A DNA stretch of 64,000 nt from Stichopus chloronotus. Taxonomy: Eukaryota; Echinodermata; Holothuroidea; Aspidochirotida; Stichopodidae. The stretch's first letter is position 1. Each line of letters begins with the position of its first letter. A program made the position numbers and the translations under genes. The notes beneath the pieces are model-generated. The model had not been told where the DNA came from. It did not search any database and saw nothing but the letters and a program-made list of their open reading frames with translations. Of this stretch, positions 23,616 through 37,700 are shown one piece after another. The stretch spans positions 18,861,388-18,925,387 of the forward strand of contig CM037850.1 of NCBI GenBank assembly GCA_021234535.1, given 5' to 3'.

Positions 23616-26036
23616 TATCTCATCGCCCTATAGGGGCTAAGATGAGATATTGTAGTCACTTGGCTAGTGGAGCTATATATTGTACTGTGCACCAATGGGA
23701 GAATGGTTGCCATGGATACACTTGGAGTGGATGAGTAGCGACACCCCAGGGGTACCCCATGGTAGAGTGACCATGGGTACAGGAGGGTCCTGTTGGGTGG
23801 TATAAATGAAAACGAGTCCGTGCAAATGTGTGTGCGTGTGTGGGGGGGAGGGTGTTTGTGTGTCCGGACGTGTCCAAATTGTGGTTTTTCCAGAATAGTT
23901 TGAAAAGTATATGAGCGAGTAAGTTTAAACTTGGTAAGGCTGTGCATGATGCCATTATGGCCAAAATCAAGTCAAATTTGCTGACTTTTTAGAAAAAAAG
24001 AAGCCAATTTTGCTCCAAAATTGCTATTCCAGCATATCTCGAGATGTATTTGATCATTTCATGCAACATTCTGCAAAAATTTACCTGAGAATGAAATATT
24101 CAAGGTGTATCACTTTTGTAGTAAAGAGAGTGAGATTTGCTGATTTTTTAGAAAAAAAAGTCAATTTTGCCCCAAAGTTTGCATGTCCAGCATATCTTGA
24201 GAACTATTAGACCAATTAACTTAAATTGTGGTAAGTACTTACCTGACAACACATTGTTCAGCATAATAATAGTGTAATGATAAATCCAGTGAATTTTGCT
24301 GATTTCTTAGAAAAAAAAAAAAACAATTTTTCCCCAAAATTTGTATTTCCAGCATATCTTGAGAACTGTTAGACCAATTAACTTAAAGTTTTGTAAGGAC
24401 TTACATGAAAACACATTGTTCAACATAATATTACTGTAATCATGTGAGAATGCGCCCTTTAGTTCCACTGCCTTGAGTTGGAAGCCACCGTTTGAAGGAC
24501 AAATTCTTTCCCTGGTCGGTGACGAATTACGTAACCGCTACCTCCGCGATGCTGACAGAATTTTTCAGCCACACACCAAAACGTGGCACTGTTTTTGCAT
24601 GTTATTGGATAAAGGATACCAAGATAGTGTTTGATGGCTCATTTATACCCGATTATGTGGTTGAATTTTTCAATTTGGTGCAGAATTCGTCAAAATACAT
24701 ACTTCCAGATGCCTAATCCTTACAAAAATCGTTTAACGTTTGCTGTTCCGTAAGTGTGCGTCCTCCTTACAAAATATCTCCTACCACACGTTTGTTTTGG
24801 CGCGAAGCGTTGCTGCAGCAGTTAAGTTGTACATAGTGTAGTGCCTGTGCAGTGCAATTAGGTCGAGACCGTATGCTGTGAAACGTTGTTGGAGTAGAGA
24901 AGTTTGTACGCAACGTAGGTAAGACAAACGTAAGGTGTGATCGATGTTAACTTTGGCTGTTTATTTATAGTGTGATGTTAAGGTTGAAATTATGAAGTTA
25001 AATCCATAAAATATCCGTAATAAGGTATAAAAATATAACATCAGTATGTCTGAAAAGCCTGTCATTGAAATCTCATGTTACATGGAGATCAAGAACATAT
25101 ATTTATTTGGAAATTCACGGTAATGGTACAGTCCGAATGGAGCTAATGATATTGACAATACTGCAGAGGGGGAGGAAGTTTGTTTGCGAGAAGAACACAT
25201 TTAAAAATGAAAGAAGACCGTGATATTTTGTTAAATTGCTTCCTACTCAACCAAATTTTTCGTTTGAAAGTGCAATTCAATGGTAAATCGCCGTTAGATT
25301 TCGTATCTGGACATATTTTACTGTAAATTTCACTTTTGTGTGTTATCTTGTAAAAAGGAGGCCAGTCAGTCAATGCAGAGCGGTATTGAATTTCTTTCGA
25401 ATGATGTGGTTGCCTTGATATGGGCCTGGGGCAACGAAAACCGGAATGGTAGTGCGATTAACGGGCGCTTTTTCACATGTGGTAAATCCAGTGAAATTTG
25501 CTCATTTTGGAGGGAGAACCAATTTTGTCCCAAAATTGGTATTTTTAGCATATCTTGAGATGTATTTGAGCATTTATTGCAAAATTTAGCAAGGACTTTG
25601 CTGATTTTGTAGGAAAAAAGCCAATTTTGCCTCAAAATTTGGATTTCCACCATATCTTGAGAACTATAAGAACAATTAACTAAAGGCTTTGCAAGGACTT
25701 CCCTTTGGACACAAACTGTTTAACATAATATTACTTTAAAGGTAAATCCAGTGAGATTTGCTGATTTTTTAGGATAAAGCTAGTTTTGCCCCAAAATTTT
25801 GATTTCCACCATATGTTGAGAGCTAATTAAGCATTATACGCAAAATATTGCAAGACCGGCCCTACAAACACAATAATACAGGATATCACTCTTATAGTAA
25901 ACTGGTGAAATCGTATGATTGTTTGGTAAAAACTTAGAGCCAGCATCTTTGTCAATAGACACCACCTTTTTAACTCGAGTCAAAACATCTTTAGCAGAAC
26001 TGGCCCCTGTGGATAATGTCTTTTATAAAAACATTA
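23616..26036 (-). repeat. R1 dispersed repeat, copy 2, with a nested insertion
   Basis: Reverse-oriented relative of the R1 copy at 44095-45311. From left: a 34-bp palindrome (23616-23649) with arms TATCTCATC/GATGAGATA, the CATGGTCACTCTACCATGG-type block, an (AC)n-type tract, then tandem ~160 bp units (AGCATATCT landmark at 24031, 24189 and 24351). After a 1-kb insertion at 24447-25475 more units follow (25547, ~25649, ~25809). The far end is a GGATAATGTC...AACATTATT hairpin near 26010-26036. It begins just where homology between the A and B arms ends, after GGTCCTGATTT. Confidence 0.7.
24447..25475. mobile_element. Insertion of ~1 kb nested in R1 copy 2
   Basis: The R1 tandem array is interrupted after TTACTGTAAT and resumes at GTAAATCCAG. 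CATGTG occurs on each side (24441-24446 and 25476-25481), consistent with a 6-bp target duplication. The ends AGAATGCGCCC and, inverted, TGAAAAAGCGCCC are similar, suggesting imperfect terminal inverted repeats. Inside I see no transposase; the open frame at 24492-24716 has no recognised domain. Confidence 0.5.
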
Positions 26037-26137
26037 TTTCTAAGTCAGACAATAATTTTAGCAGAACCAGATCTTGCACAGGTAAATAGGAGACTAATGT
26101 GCAGACAACCCATAGAGGGATGCTCTTATATCCTCAT

Positions 26138-26311
26138 AGACCAAGGGCAGACTGGTGCAGCGGTTGCAGAGGTGATCAAGGCATGCGTTAAAAGTGAAAA
26201 TTCAAATCTCCGAATGGACACTAGCGCTTTGTTGAGTCATATTTAAAGCAGATTTTGGTAGATCCTTCTGGTAACCAAACAAGGGAGATGCTATCAGAAA
26301 TGTTGAGGTAG
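26138..26311 (+). pseudogene. RDH8-like exon 5 fragment, pseudogene E
   Basis: A + strand remnant of the last coding exon, from CAGACTGGTGCAG through GAAATGTTGAGGTAG (stop 26309-26311). It is closest to gene C (shared AAAGTGAAAAxTCAAATCT-type sequence). One base is lost before the KQIL region, producing a TAA inside, and the 5' part of the exon is unrecognisable. It lies just beyond R1 copy 2 in the spacer of the inverted duplication. Confidence 0.75.
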
Positions 26312-27059
26312 GAATTATCATTTCCCGGAACTTAAATACAGTTATGTCTGAAAGTAGTAGTAATTGAAAATGAAGACAAAAAACTATGGTGACCTTGCAT
26401 GTAACCGATAGGATAGGATTTTGATCGAATTTGAGATGGATCGAGCAATTATGTTTTCAATATTCCAACGGGGCGGTATAAAGATACTTTAGTTTAACCG
26501 TCATCCTCATCAATTGTATGGGGCAAGACGCCGCAGGTGGGATCACGATATGAAATTACTAGTATATTTATAGAAAATATTAACAAAAAATAACACTAAG
26601 GGTTGATGAGCATCACAAATGAGGCAATATATATCATAGTCCCTTGAATTGGCAAATTAAATATGTCTGGCTCTTGAGTTGGAGACCTGATCGTACATGT
26701 TTTGAACTTGCTAGGTTTCAGGACTCCCAATTACACTTAATGCACATTTTTGAGTCGGTTTCCTATCAGAAGAAGTAAGTCACGATTACCACCATATAGT
26801 CATCCATCGTCATATTCCCAAAACAAGCCTTTTTGAGTAAATACAAAAGCGGGCTTAAAGACTTCAGCATAAGATTCTGGCTTCCGCCTATCAATTATTT
26901 TTCCAAGGCTGATAAATTTTCTACAGAAGACAATAGCAAACGTCAGTAATTCGAAGAAAATAAAATACAGTTGGTATCGAACTGTAATACCTCGCAAGTT
27001 ACCTCACTTCCACAGTACTTGAAAATTAATGGCTCGAAAGGCTACGTATGGAAGAACGT

Positions 27060-27390
27060 TGGTATAAAGTTATGTTACCTTATACAAATGCTTTGTAAAA
27101 CATACCTCATATGAAACAAAAATGATTATTAAAGCGTGTGATTCATGAGAACCTTACCTTTTGTCATAAATGACTAATTTATGGTCATGACATTAAGCAA
27201 CTGTCGTAGAGTATGGTGTGCTATAGGTCTTTTGCTGCTCTTACTCTTTATGTTTCTTTTCCTTTAAGGTCCATTCACACCAAATGCGAGTTCTGTTGCA
27301 TTTTGCGTTGCGGACCCCTCAGACCCAAATGGCTTGTAAGTATATGGCACGGTTTACACGAAAATCGTGCAGGAGAAACCAGAATTTGTT
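27060..27390 (+). repeat. Dispersed repeat, copy 2 (first copy at 8530-8862)
   Basis: Direct-orientation match to 8530-8862. It reaches slightly past AAATGGCTTGTAAG and ends near CGAAAATCGTGCAGG. Sequence after it (27390-28700) shows no counterpart near the first copy, except possibly a short TTTTGTTATTTGGAGATTCGG segment near 28012. Confidence 0.7.
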
Positions 27391-30300
27391 CGCTACAAGA
27401 TAGAGATTGCGCCTTTGTAATCTGGTGTGTTTTTCTACATTTGCACACGACAGTGTTCACTAAATCCCTGTCTCTTCGTTTAATTCCAGGCCAGATACTG
27501 ACTACCCACGACCCGATGGGACTCGACGTCGGGTCAGATATAATCGTCGTGGCATTGTAAACCACCCTACGACTACGATTCCATCAATTTCGTTGAGTCG
27601 TGAGATGTCCGTCCATTGAACATGTTCAATCGTACTGTAGCTTCTCCTGCGAACCGACAAATATTCGCTTGTCACTTAGCCAACGAGAAAGTAAGGCCAG
27701 TCACATGACTCGACAAGCAACCGGACCAAAATTATGTAACAAGCATGTAAGATGAATGGAAGAAATGGAGGATGAGTTTGTAATTACGTTGGTAGAAAGA
27801 CCACCTATGTATGTTACCCATGTTTATACAATTCGACTTTGAAAGCTGATACGAATAGTAGGCTACCTCTAATCAAGAAGCCATATGCGAAATGTGGGAG
27901 GCACTGGGGATTAGTAAAAGAAATACGACAAAAGATAATATTTCTCTTTGATGTTGTTTACTATTTTACATGTGACCATGTAGCACAAACCCCTTAGCAA
28001 CACGTTCTGATTTTGTTATTTGGAGATTCGGTTCTCATAAATCTTGGGAAAATCGATCAGAAGCACTACATCTTGTGACGTCATTGTCATGAAAGATTTT
28101 GATTTTCGTTCTAGAAACTGAAACAAAATCACGAATGACTACCATATTACTGAACACCAGTTTTCATCATTTTCCATTTACCGAGTTAAATATTTTGGGA
28201 ACTATACTGCTATGCTGGCCACTGTCTGTACGTATACCGATGCAATATACAAAACACTCTCGAGCAGCTGATCTGTGCCCACTACAGACCACGCATGCCC
28301 ATGATTGTGTCAGGACATACGTTATGCAAAACGATAGTAATTGCCATATCTCGAATTTAGTCGCTGAAAAGTTTGAATCTCATTACCTGATACTGGCGGC
28401 AACTTTGACAGTTTTTCTCCTTCTCTACCTACCGCTATGCCAGTGGCGTAGTTCGAATTTTTCCAGGGAGGGGGTGTATGAAATTTCAACCAATACTTTT
28501 TCAAGGTTGCATGATCTTGATGTTGAAAGTTGAGTGTGGCATGGATTAGCCTATAAGATGGGCTCGGCCAATGCAGTGGCGTGCGTACGATTTTATGGGA
28601 GGGGAGAGGCAATCACATGGTTGCTTAATGTTAGGCGAGAACGTGGAGTTAAGAAAAATGAAGAATACCTAAGCAGGACGCCACAATCGACTGGCCCGGA
28701 GAGTACAGACAATTAAAAAAAAATCAGGACCTCTCAGACAGCCGTAATGACATTTGACAGGCTTGTAAGTACAATATAACCAGTCATTCCTTGCAATTTC
28801 GTTTGCAATAACATATTCCGTACAATCAAAAATGGGCAATGCAAAATGATCAAAAAGTAACCAAATCAGAAGTACCCACGTAACACAGAACAAAGTTTCC
28901 TAGATCACTAGGAAACTTTGTTCTGTGTTTTGTGCATTCTACAAAATAAAGTTGAATAAAAAAGCTGCCAGGTTTTTTTGCTTTTGTTTACTTTTTCACA
29001 AAACTTTGGATCCACAGCAGTGCAGGCTAAATAATTTTGGCAAGGGGGGGGGGGGGGGGGGAGTTCGAAGGTTGGGAATCAGAGCTGCTGGTTTCGGCGT
29101 GTATCTGGACTTAGATTTATCCGGGAGACTATCTAAGGAGAGCGGTACATGGGTTGGCGACGTATCGAATTTTTTTGTTGCAAACCTTTCAGAATCCCGG
29201 AAATAGCACTTCACAGCCCCTGTAACAGAATCCCTATTAAAGTTTGAAGTTACAGTTAGCATGACACCGATTAAGATTTACCGACGGACTCATCCACGCC
29301 CCCATAAAGAACTTTTTTTTTTTTTATTTTGTGAGGCAGATTATGTGTTAGGATTACCAAAGTGGATAGGCCCAGACAAAATTTTAAAAAAAAACGAACA
29401 CGTGCAAAGTAATTCCTTTGATTATTATTATTATATTTATCTAAACGTATGTGATGTATGGACGCTTGGCTGGAAAATAAACGCACTTTATAATATCTTG
29501 CTAAAATAAAGAGCAAACAGTTGGAATTAGAAAGCAGCAATTGGAACATATTAGGCAAAAACAAAATTAGAAATCAAAAGCAGAAGCAAAAACCGAAACG
29601 AACGCAGCTTCGGTGCATCCTGTGGAGGACAGAACACCATACGAGGCAATAAGATGACGCCAGAAAAATGTGGCTAAGAACACGTAACCACCGTGTAGGG
29701 AAGCCACGGACTGTAAAAATGTATGTGTCTCTCCATGTATCTCTGATGTCCGTCCGTCCGTCCTCGTACTACTAACTAGACCCGAAAGTGACTGTGCCAG
29801 TGTGTACTCAGTACGTTGCATGGCCTAAGCCTAAGCAAGTTACCTTAGGCTTGAAGGAAAGTGTATTGGGCGTAGTCCATGTATTCAGTCCTCCTACTTG
29901 TTTTGAATTAAATGACTCACATAACACTGAAAAATCAAAACGTCACCCCCAGACGACACTAAACTATAGGAAAACCAAAACAGCGCACTTACAAACAGGG
30001 CTCGAGCACAAAACCATGATTGAAAACCATGCCAAATCCAAAAACAACTTTTGAATGATGAGACGAAATTTCATGATCTATAATCTTTCTGATGATGATT
30101 GATCTACAATATTCAGATGTTTCCAGAATGATATACCTACACATTCACATTGTTTGTTGAATGACTCATAAAATTCGACTCTTTATGCTCCATCATGATC
30201 TGCATATGATAACATGTGTTCCATGTAAATGAGATGTCTAGTAATGTTCTAGTTTTCTAGATAAGCCGGGAAAAATAATATGTCACGTGACATGCTCCTC

Positions 30301-30750
30301 GGATATAAATATGTTTATGGAACGCTATCGTTTTCGGTAAACTTAATTAGGAATAGCAACATCTCAAATGATACGTTACCATAATGCTATATGCGACACT
30401 GAGAGCGAATGCAAGTTCTAGGCTTCCAAGCAAAGTGACCAGAATAAAACAAATTTGACATAGCCCTGCCAATTTGAAACTGCGTTCACTTTTTTCTTCC
30501 TGTATCATCTACAACATCATTGCCTGCAGATGGTGATAACCCCATACCTCTGATTGTAATTATTGCTCATCTCTGCTTCTCTCCTCTATAAATAGCTTCA
30601 TTTTTACAGCATTCTGTCACTAGTTTTGGTCCCATCCTTTGAAAGCTGGGGCATCATCGACAGCGTTCGTAACCCAGCCTACCCCACCCTCCCCCAACTA
30701 TTGTGTATGTGTTCGTGAGGAGTGGGACAGTCTTTGAGGCTCTCATCTTA

Positions 30751-30932
30751 TATCACCCAAAATTATCAGCAAGAAAACATAATTTTACTAATCACATGGG
30801 AACAATCACCTCTGTACCTCACACACACGTCCGATTAGATATATCACCCAAAATTATCAGTAAGAAAACATAATTCTACTAATCACATGAGAACAATCAC
30901 CTCTGTACCTTACATACACGTCCGATTAGATG
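30751..30932. repeat. 91-bp tandem duplication in gene B 3' flank
   Basis: TATCACCCAAAATTATCAG through ACGTCCGATTAGAT occurs twice, beginning at 30751 and 30842, with only a few differences (for example CAGCAAG against CAGTAAG). High identity indicates a recent event. I did not find the second unit in the matching flank of gene A. Confidence 0.85.
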
Positions 30933-31621
30933 AAAACAGTCATAACCTATAGAAGAATCACACAGCGGCATTGCCCAAAAAGAAGAAGGCGAACAATCCT
31001 CCTTAAACATATTTCTAATGTATAATTTTAAAGTGTTTATAATAACGCTGGTAAGTCTCTAGTGTGTTTTATGTATTAAAGGATACTTTAAGGGCTAGGA
31101 AGTGCTATTTTCCAGTTATCTAGGAGGCACTACTCCCCCCCCCCCCCCATAATTTTCTTGGAACGCATCCATGAAACTTATGGTGGCGATGAAATGGTCT
31201 GTGTCCAAGCTTCGCACCCTGACAAATGTAATGAAACTGCAAAGTGGTGATTGAGGGAATCGAAAAATAACGTCTTTATAGAACATCTTCGGGAACGGCC
31301 CACTGCAGCCTTTGTTCGAAGCATACAGGGCTGCTCGATATGAGATATTTTCATCCTGACATTGATACAAGATTTACCATACTTTTTTTCATCGGAACCA
31401 CGAGTTAGTGACGGACATCACGAAATTTGTCCACAACTCACCCCTTCTTAAGTAGAATATGATTTAGCCAATTGTGATAGCCTGTAGAAGCTAAAGAAAT
31501 GTTGTAACTTTCCGTATTTATTCTATTGCCAAACAGTTTTCTTTTAGACGATTACCCTTTGACAAATTTGCAGACCGCAGGGTGTGCGACGGTCAGTTTA
31601 AAATACCAACTGACAGCCTGC

Positions 31622-31627
31622 TTTATT
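31622..31627 (-). promoter_or_regulatory. Poly(A) signal of gene B
   Basis: AATAAA on the minus strand, in the same GTAATAAA context as gene A and about 150 bp beyond the stop codon. Confidence 0.6.
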
Positions 31628-31775
31628 ACATCCACCCTTAGTGAAAAAAAAAGTTATTCAGATTATTTCACAAATGCCGACGTCCTAACCTTGACTTGCA
31701 TGTTCAAAAATCATCTTAAGTTGAGAACAATATAGATTGCTTCATCCAGACATAACCCCATACCAGAAGTAGTTT

Positions 31776-34700
31776 CTACTTCAACATTTCTGATATCTGA
31801 TCCTTCATCTGGTTGCCAGAAGGATCAACCAAAATGTTCTTGAGATACGACTCTACAAAATCGCTGGTCGGCATACGAACATTTGGATTTTCGCTTTGAA
31901 CGCATGTCTTGATAAGTTCTGCAATCTCTACCCCCGTCTGCTCCTGGTTTGTGATGATGGCGCCCAAATGTACCATGTATTTAGCCAAGAGAGCTTTGTC
32001 TTCAGGGTCCATTTCCTCCTTTCTTTTAGCTGCATCCTCTCTTATCCTCATCTCATCCATTCTCCATCCATCAGAGAAACCTGGAATTGCTCCTTGATTA
32101 TTTGCGGCGATGTTCTGGATAAAAGCAGTCTTCACCGGACCAGGTTGAATGGAAGTCACTCTGTGTAATAAGCGATCAAACTGCGTCAGGTGGAACAGAA
32201 CTTGGCAAAGAACACATAACGATAGAAAAGATATTAAATCATACAAAACAGAAGACCTGGACAGTAAATTTCCTAGTACATGCTACGTTAACTAGTATCC
32301 CAGTGATCATATTGCTTCACATTGTCACCGTTGTAACGGAATATTTCTCCTCCCTTTCCCTTCGCCCTGTTTGCAGCCCGTTGTAGTACGCAGTCAGAAA
32401 TAACTATGAAAGTTGCTGCAATCTAACCCAAATTTACGCTTTTTCCCACCTTTTTTTCTTCTTCTTTGAGAGTCCTGTTCCAAGACTGCGCTAAGAGATC
32501 TACCTCTGGACTCTCGGAATCCCGCAATGGGATCGAATTCCCTCTGTATGGGCTAATGGATAGCGAGTCTGGTTTAGAGACGAAGTTTGGGTAAGTTTAA
32601 AGATCTGATGTTTTCATAACTAACTCCTCAATCTTTAATGTACATGTGTCACACCACAGAACATGTAAGCCATCGTTTTCACGCATTCGTTGCGTTGCGT
32701 CAGATCGTAGTAACAGACATTAGCAATCCTCACCTGATATTAAACTGCAAAAGATAAGGTGCGAGACAACCCACAAAGCCCTCTAGTGCAAACTTAGTTG
32801 CCACGTAAAAGTCGCTGAACAAACCGGCTGAAATGTAAAAAAAAATAAAGTAAAATAAACAAATGCACTTGCACGTAATATTAAAGGAGACGTTTAGGTA
32901 CTCGACACAACAGAGAAGCGCAGTCAGTTTGAGAATGCATTTGGGAGAGTGTTGCACTTTTCTGAGAAGAACAATAAATATACCAAAATGCCTTCAATGT
33001 ATACCAGACACTTTGTTTAATTCAATCACCGATGTTTGAAAGGAATTCAGCAATGAACGGAAAAGTAAAGGTTGAAAATATTTTGACCACTGTTGTCTGA
33101 ATGTACCCTACCCGGTTGGGCACTCCGATACACCCCATGGGGCCCAATGAGATAACCTTTTCTTTATAAAACAAATGATGTTTCAAGCAGTTATGAACTA
33201 TTAAAACCATCAAGAATCAATATGTACTGTATAAGTTAAAACCAATTTCTGATGAGAAATCTAACCACCTGACCTTTGAGGGAAATATAACTGGTATGTC
33301 ATGATCAAACGTAAGCAATCCTAAACACAAACATACTTGAGTGAGCTCTGCCAAGAAATGGGCAACATTCAACGGTGCTTCAATGAAAGTTCATAGCCTT
33401 TGTCTCATTCTGCTGAGCGTTTAGGATACGCTCACAAGGGAATTTATGTATCACCTTCCCTAGCACTGCATATATCAATATTGATAAACAAAAATGATTA
33501 TGTGGTACATATATATTGTTACAACTACAATATTAACATTTGCTAAAGTTGCATATGTGCCCTAAAAGATGTTCATATGCACTTGCCATGCAAAAGCCTC
33601 TGAAATATATTCACTAGATAGGACATATTCATAGACAGTGCAGGAGCAAATATATCTAACGTAGTGCATGTACTTACGCATAAACCCTCCCAAAGAAGAG
33701 ATGAATATTATTTGTCCTGATTTTCGTTTTTTCATGTCACGTACTGCCTCCTGTGTTAATCTCATTGTTCCGAAGACATTAGTCTGGAAGAGAGACTGCA
33801 TCTGCTCCAAAGTTACAGTCTCAAAGGTTTGAAATTGTCCGGAGGCTGCATTATTAACTGTTGATCAAAGTAAAAATAGCCATTACAGGAAAATATGTAA
33901 GAGACTGTAGTCATATTGAAAAAAGAAGACAATTTTCAACCTGCCAGAATTGTCTGTGTGAAATAACTACGTAGGTCTTTGCAAAGAGAAATTTATCTCT
34001 CAGGTACTACAACGTCCACACATGAGAGAAGAAGGTTCCGAGGAAAAATGTACGTTGGTCTTCTCCATCGTCGGTTGGATTATAATAAAAACCACGGGAA
34101 ATCGGGAAACGTTCTTGCTCAGACCACACGAGACCAAGCCGATATTGGTTTTTGAGAAGGTAAACTAAATCCGACTGAATGTCCAAACAACCCCGACGCA
34201 ATGTTCAATGGAAAAATTTAAAAAAAATGCAACGTTAACATTACTTCAGTGCTATCGGAAAAATTGCCTAAAATTGATTTTTCGCGGTTTGGGTAAAAAA
34301 CTATCAGACAGGATCCGAAGAGATGTCAGCTACGCAGATTACAGACCAGACCTCCCAGGCGTAGGTCCATTGGGATCATCCAAAATCGACTTCAGTTTCG
34401 GTTTTTTTTTTTTTTTTGCTATTGGCTTGAGGAGGTATGTGCACACGTTTCGTTTCGACCGGGTCGATTCCCAATTTCTTTTTTACCATATCAGAAATTC
34501 AATTTATTTCTATTCACGACCTCTAATTCACTACCTGTACTTAAAGGGTGGAGAAACGCTGTTAAAAAAACGTCTGTAAATTTACAGAAAATAAAACAAA
34601 GAAATAAAAAAGGAATATAGACAGTTTCTTTCAAATGTTTGCCGGAGCATTTCTGTAATCCTTTCGCATTTCTTCATTTTATTTTCTGTAAATTTACGTT

Positions 34701-37700
34701 TTACAATTTACATTTTGAACAGTGTGTCATGTGCACCCGTAGATAGATTAACTTACTGAGGACATCGATCTTTCCCTCGGATTCCAAAGTGTCTTTCATG
34801 AACTTTAAAATGGAATCTTCCTTTGAGACATCCAGTTCTTTAATAACTAATGACTTTCCAAGCGTCTCCCCAGCAGCTTTTTCCAGGTTTTCTTTCTTTT
34901 TCAGATTCCTCATGGTAGCAATAATCTAAAGGAAGAAAGTAAAAGATAAGGTGCATGTGCAGGAAGTGCCAAAGTAAGTCATGGTTACTTGCTTTTTTGC
35001 TACATCCTATTGAAGTTTTGATCCTTTCGTCATTTCGGTCATGTATGTAGTTATTTAGTTGCATCGATAGTTAGATAAGACCTGACACGACTGAACTCAC
35101 TAAGTTGTACATATATTATTCTACGGAGTAACGATGTTCATTTATTGAGACCTGGCCAGTTGTGAATTACAGATTATAGGAAGCGAACATACTGTCGACG
35201 TTTGTGTAACAACAAAATCACTCACGATGTGAAACAAATTCCCTTTGAGACTGTGTTCGTGGAGCCTTGAAACCTCTCTTCTGTTCTGAGTGTTTAATTT
35301 CAGCTGCTTATTGCATTGCATCATACCTTTATAATGCGAGATTGGCATGAACACGCAAATGAACTACTCATGATGTTATGACTGTACTAAAATATTCAAC
35401 AGACCATTTGAAACGTTGATTACACATAATTTGCCTGTAAACAGGCACCTAATACCTAATAACACCTAATATCCCATGCCGTGCAGGTCAAGAAAACCTT
35501 TTCATTGCATTGACACACCCTGAACAACCTAACGAGAACGATGTTTACTACTCGAGCATATGCATGTGGATCATTACGGCATTAGTTGATAGAACTGATC
35601 TAAGACAATGAGACTGCAACAAGTCTTACCTCACTTAAAAAAAGAAATGGTGTTGTGAGAGAAACTGGCTTTTAAGCGTCGATAAGTCGCCATGCACTGG
35701 TTGTCGCTTTGGTTTACACGATGCAAACAACTGCGTATCGCCTGTATTAATTGAAGGGTAGTTTGACGATGACGTTAAATAACCTCATCAAACGGCGTTC
35801 TGTACGTACCATACAGGTAAGCATCGAGACGTTTTAGAAGGGACCGTGTGGTTCACTTATTTGAAGGTTTAGTAAGGGATTATGGTAAGAAAATCAAAGG
35901 GGAATAGAATAACCGATAGATTGGCGGGAATCACCCTTAGGCTACCAGTCAATGTCCTGGAAAAGTACGTACCGTCAGTATTTTCTTGATAGAAAACATT
36001 TCATTACTATGATTAGAAGTTATTTGCAGTTTTCACGTTAAAATTTTAAAAACTTTAATGATCTTTAGAACCAGTGACGTCACAATGGGTGTTGGTTGTG
36101 GAAAAACACTCAAAGTGCCCCCAGGGGCCTAACCAGAATTTGGTTTGGGGGTCTGGCACATGAATGAGACCTGAGCGACACGATATTACAACATGATATT
36201 AAAAACAAAGTTACTGTGCGATACTATTTATAAGTACAATAAACTGTGACTGTACTGGCTACAGTGGAGCGCTCAGGATACTAGGAGAGGGGAGAATTGA
36301 TAAATGTGTTAGACAACTAAACGTAGACCAACCATTGATTGAAGTAAGGCGCACAAGAATATATTTTGGTGAGAAAATGTAGCCCTTGGATCTTCGGAAA
36401 TCGCCATTCGCAGGCAGACTCAGCCAGAAAATTGGGGAAAATAATTCTCTGAGTCTCCTTCGAAATGCAAATTCCTGTCACTGTTGCAGTCGTGAGTATC
36501 CACGCTTTTCAACAGGTTTGACATTTACACCACGTTATAATAGTTCTTTAAAGCTATACTTCGCTGTAACTCTGAACTAGGTTGTTGTGGCGAAGGGGAA
36601 GGCGAATCCGAGAAGGTACGGTAAGGCAATGCAAATATTGATTCGGATTAAATACTGTACGAGGTTTTGTGTCTGGTATTTTCGTCAGGATGAAAGGAAA
36701 TGATATATGAAGTGTTAGTATCACGCTTTTTGTTTCAATCTTCCCAGCTCTAGAAAGGCTGGCTACCGACGTCATTTAACGTTAACGATAACCGTAGACT
36801 TACAGTACAAAGAGAGATAAACTGGTACAGAAGAGAGAGCAAGATAATGCGAAAGAATCTTGACAATGACGGTCAGAGCTCTATCATTTTATTTACTTGA
36901 CTCATATTTAGACTGAGAAAAGATAGATTACATGATTTTCAAATAGAGAAGGACAGTAGTCTAGACAGAAGTCTACTTCATACAGAGGGAGAGGGAACTC
37001 ACCATCAGTTTGTCGAACCTAGTTGGGAGAAACTTGCAAACTGGCAACTTGTCAACGACTTTACCTTGTTGTCAAAATGGCGGGAATACTGTTGGTGAAG
37101 TACCTAGTTCTGCCAAAGACATCTACTTCTTTACCACTTACAGATTCAGTGGTCTTAAAGGGTATTACAAAGTTACACTGAAAGGGTTCATAATATTTGT
37201 TTCGTTGTCAATTACACAAAAGTTTGTCTATAGCTCTAACATTGCCAGTCGCAATTATTAAAATTAGTGTGCATTTAGTGAGCATGTGCGCACCAGCTGA
37301 TGCAAATTGATGCAAAGTTTGCCACGGTAAATTGTATTCTCATATCCATTTCAGACGTTAAGATATGTCAATTATTCTGTACTTTATTACCTTCTTATTC
37401 GCCAGTTTTATCTTTGGAAAGAATAACTAGTCATTTCGATTTTGTAACCCTCAAGTCCTTTCTTCAATGTCGGCAAGTACCTTGACATCAAAGCATTGTT
37501 CTTAATAAATCTTTTCATAGGATATAAGCAGGTGTGAATAAAAGTTACATGGATTCCCTTAGAAATCGGGTATATCGCACAAAAGTAAGAGAGCGCTTCG
37601 GGCCGCACTCAGTCCTTAGAAATGAGAACTCTCATCAAACTGGAGATCAAACAGGAATAAAGCCGTAACTCCTTCTAAATTGTACCTGCCTGGTGCCACC

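Noticed and set aside
24492..24716. 74-residue frame as a gene
   Set aside because: No domain recognised, no splice context, and it lies inside the nested insertion.
28438..28590. CAGTGGCGTAG and CAGTGGCGTGC as hAT termini
   Set aside because: They resemble hAT ends, but no matching inverted end or 8-bp duplication could be found nearby.
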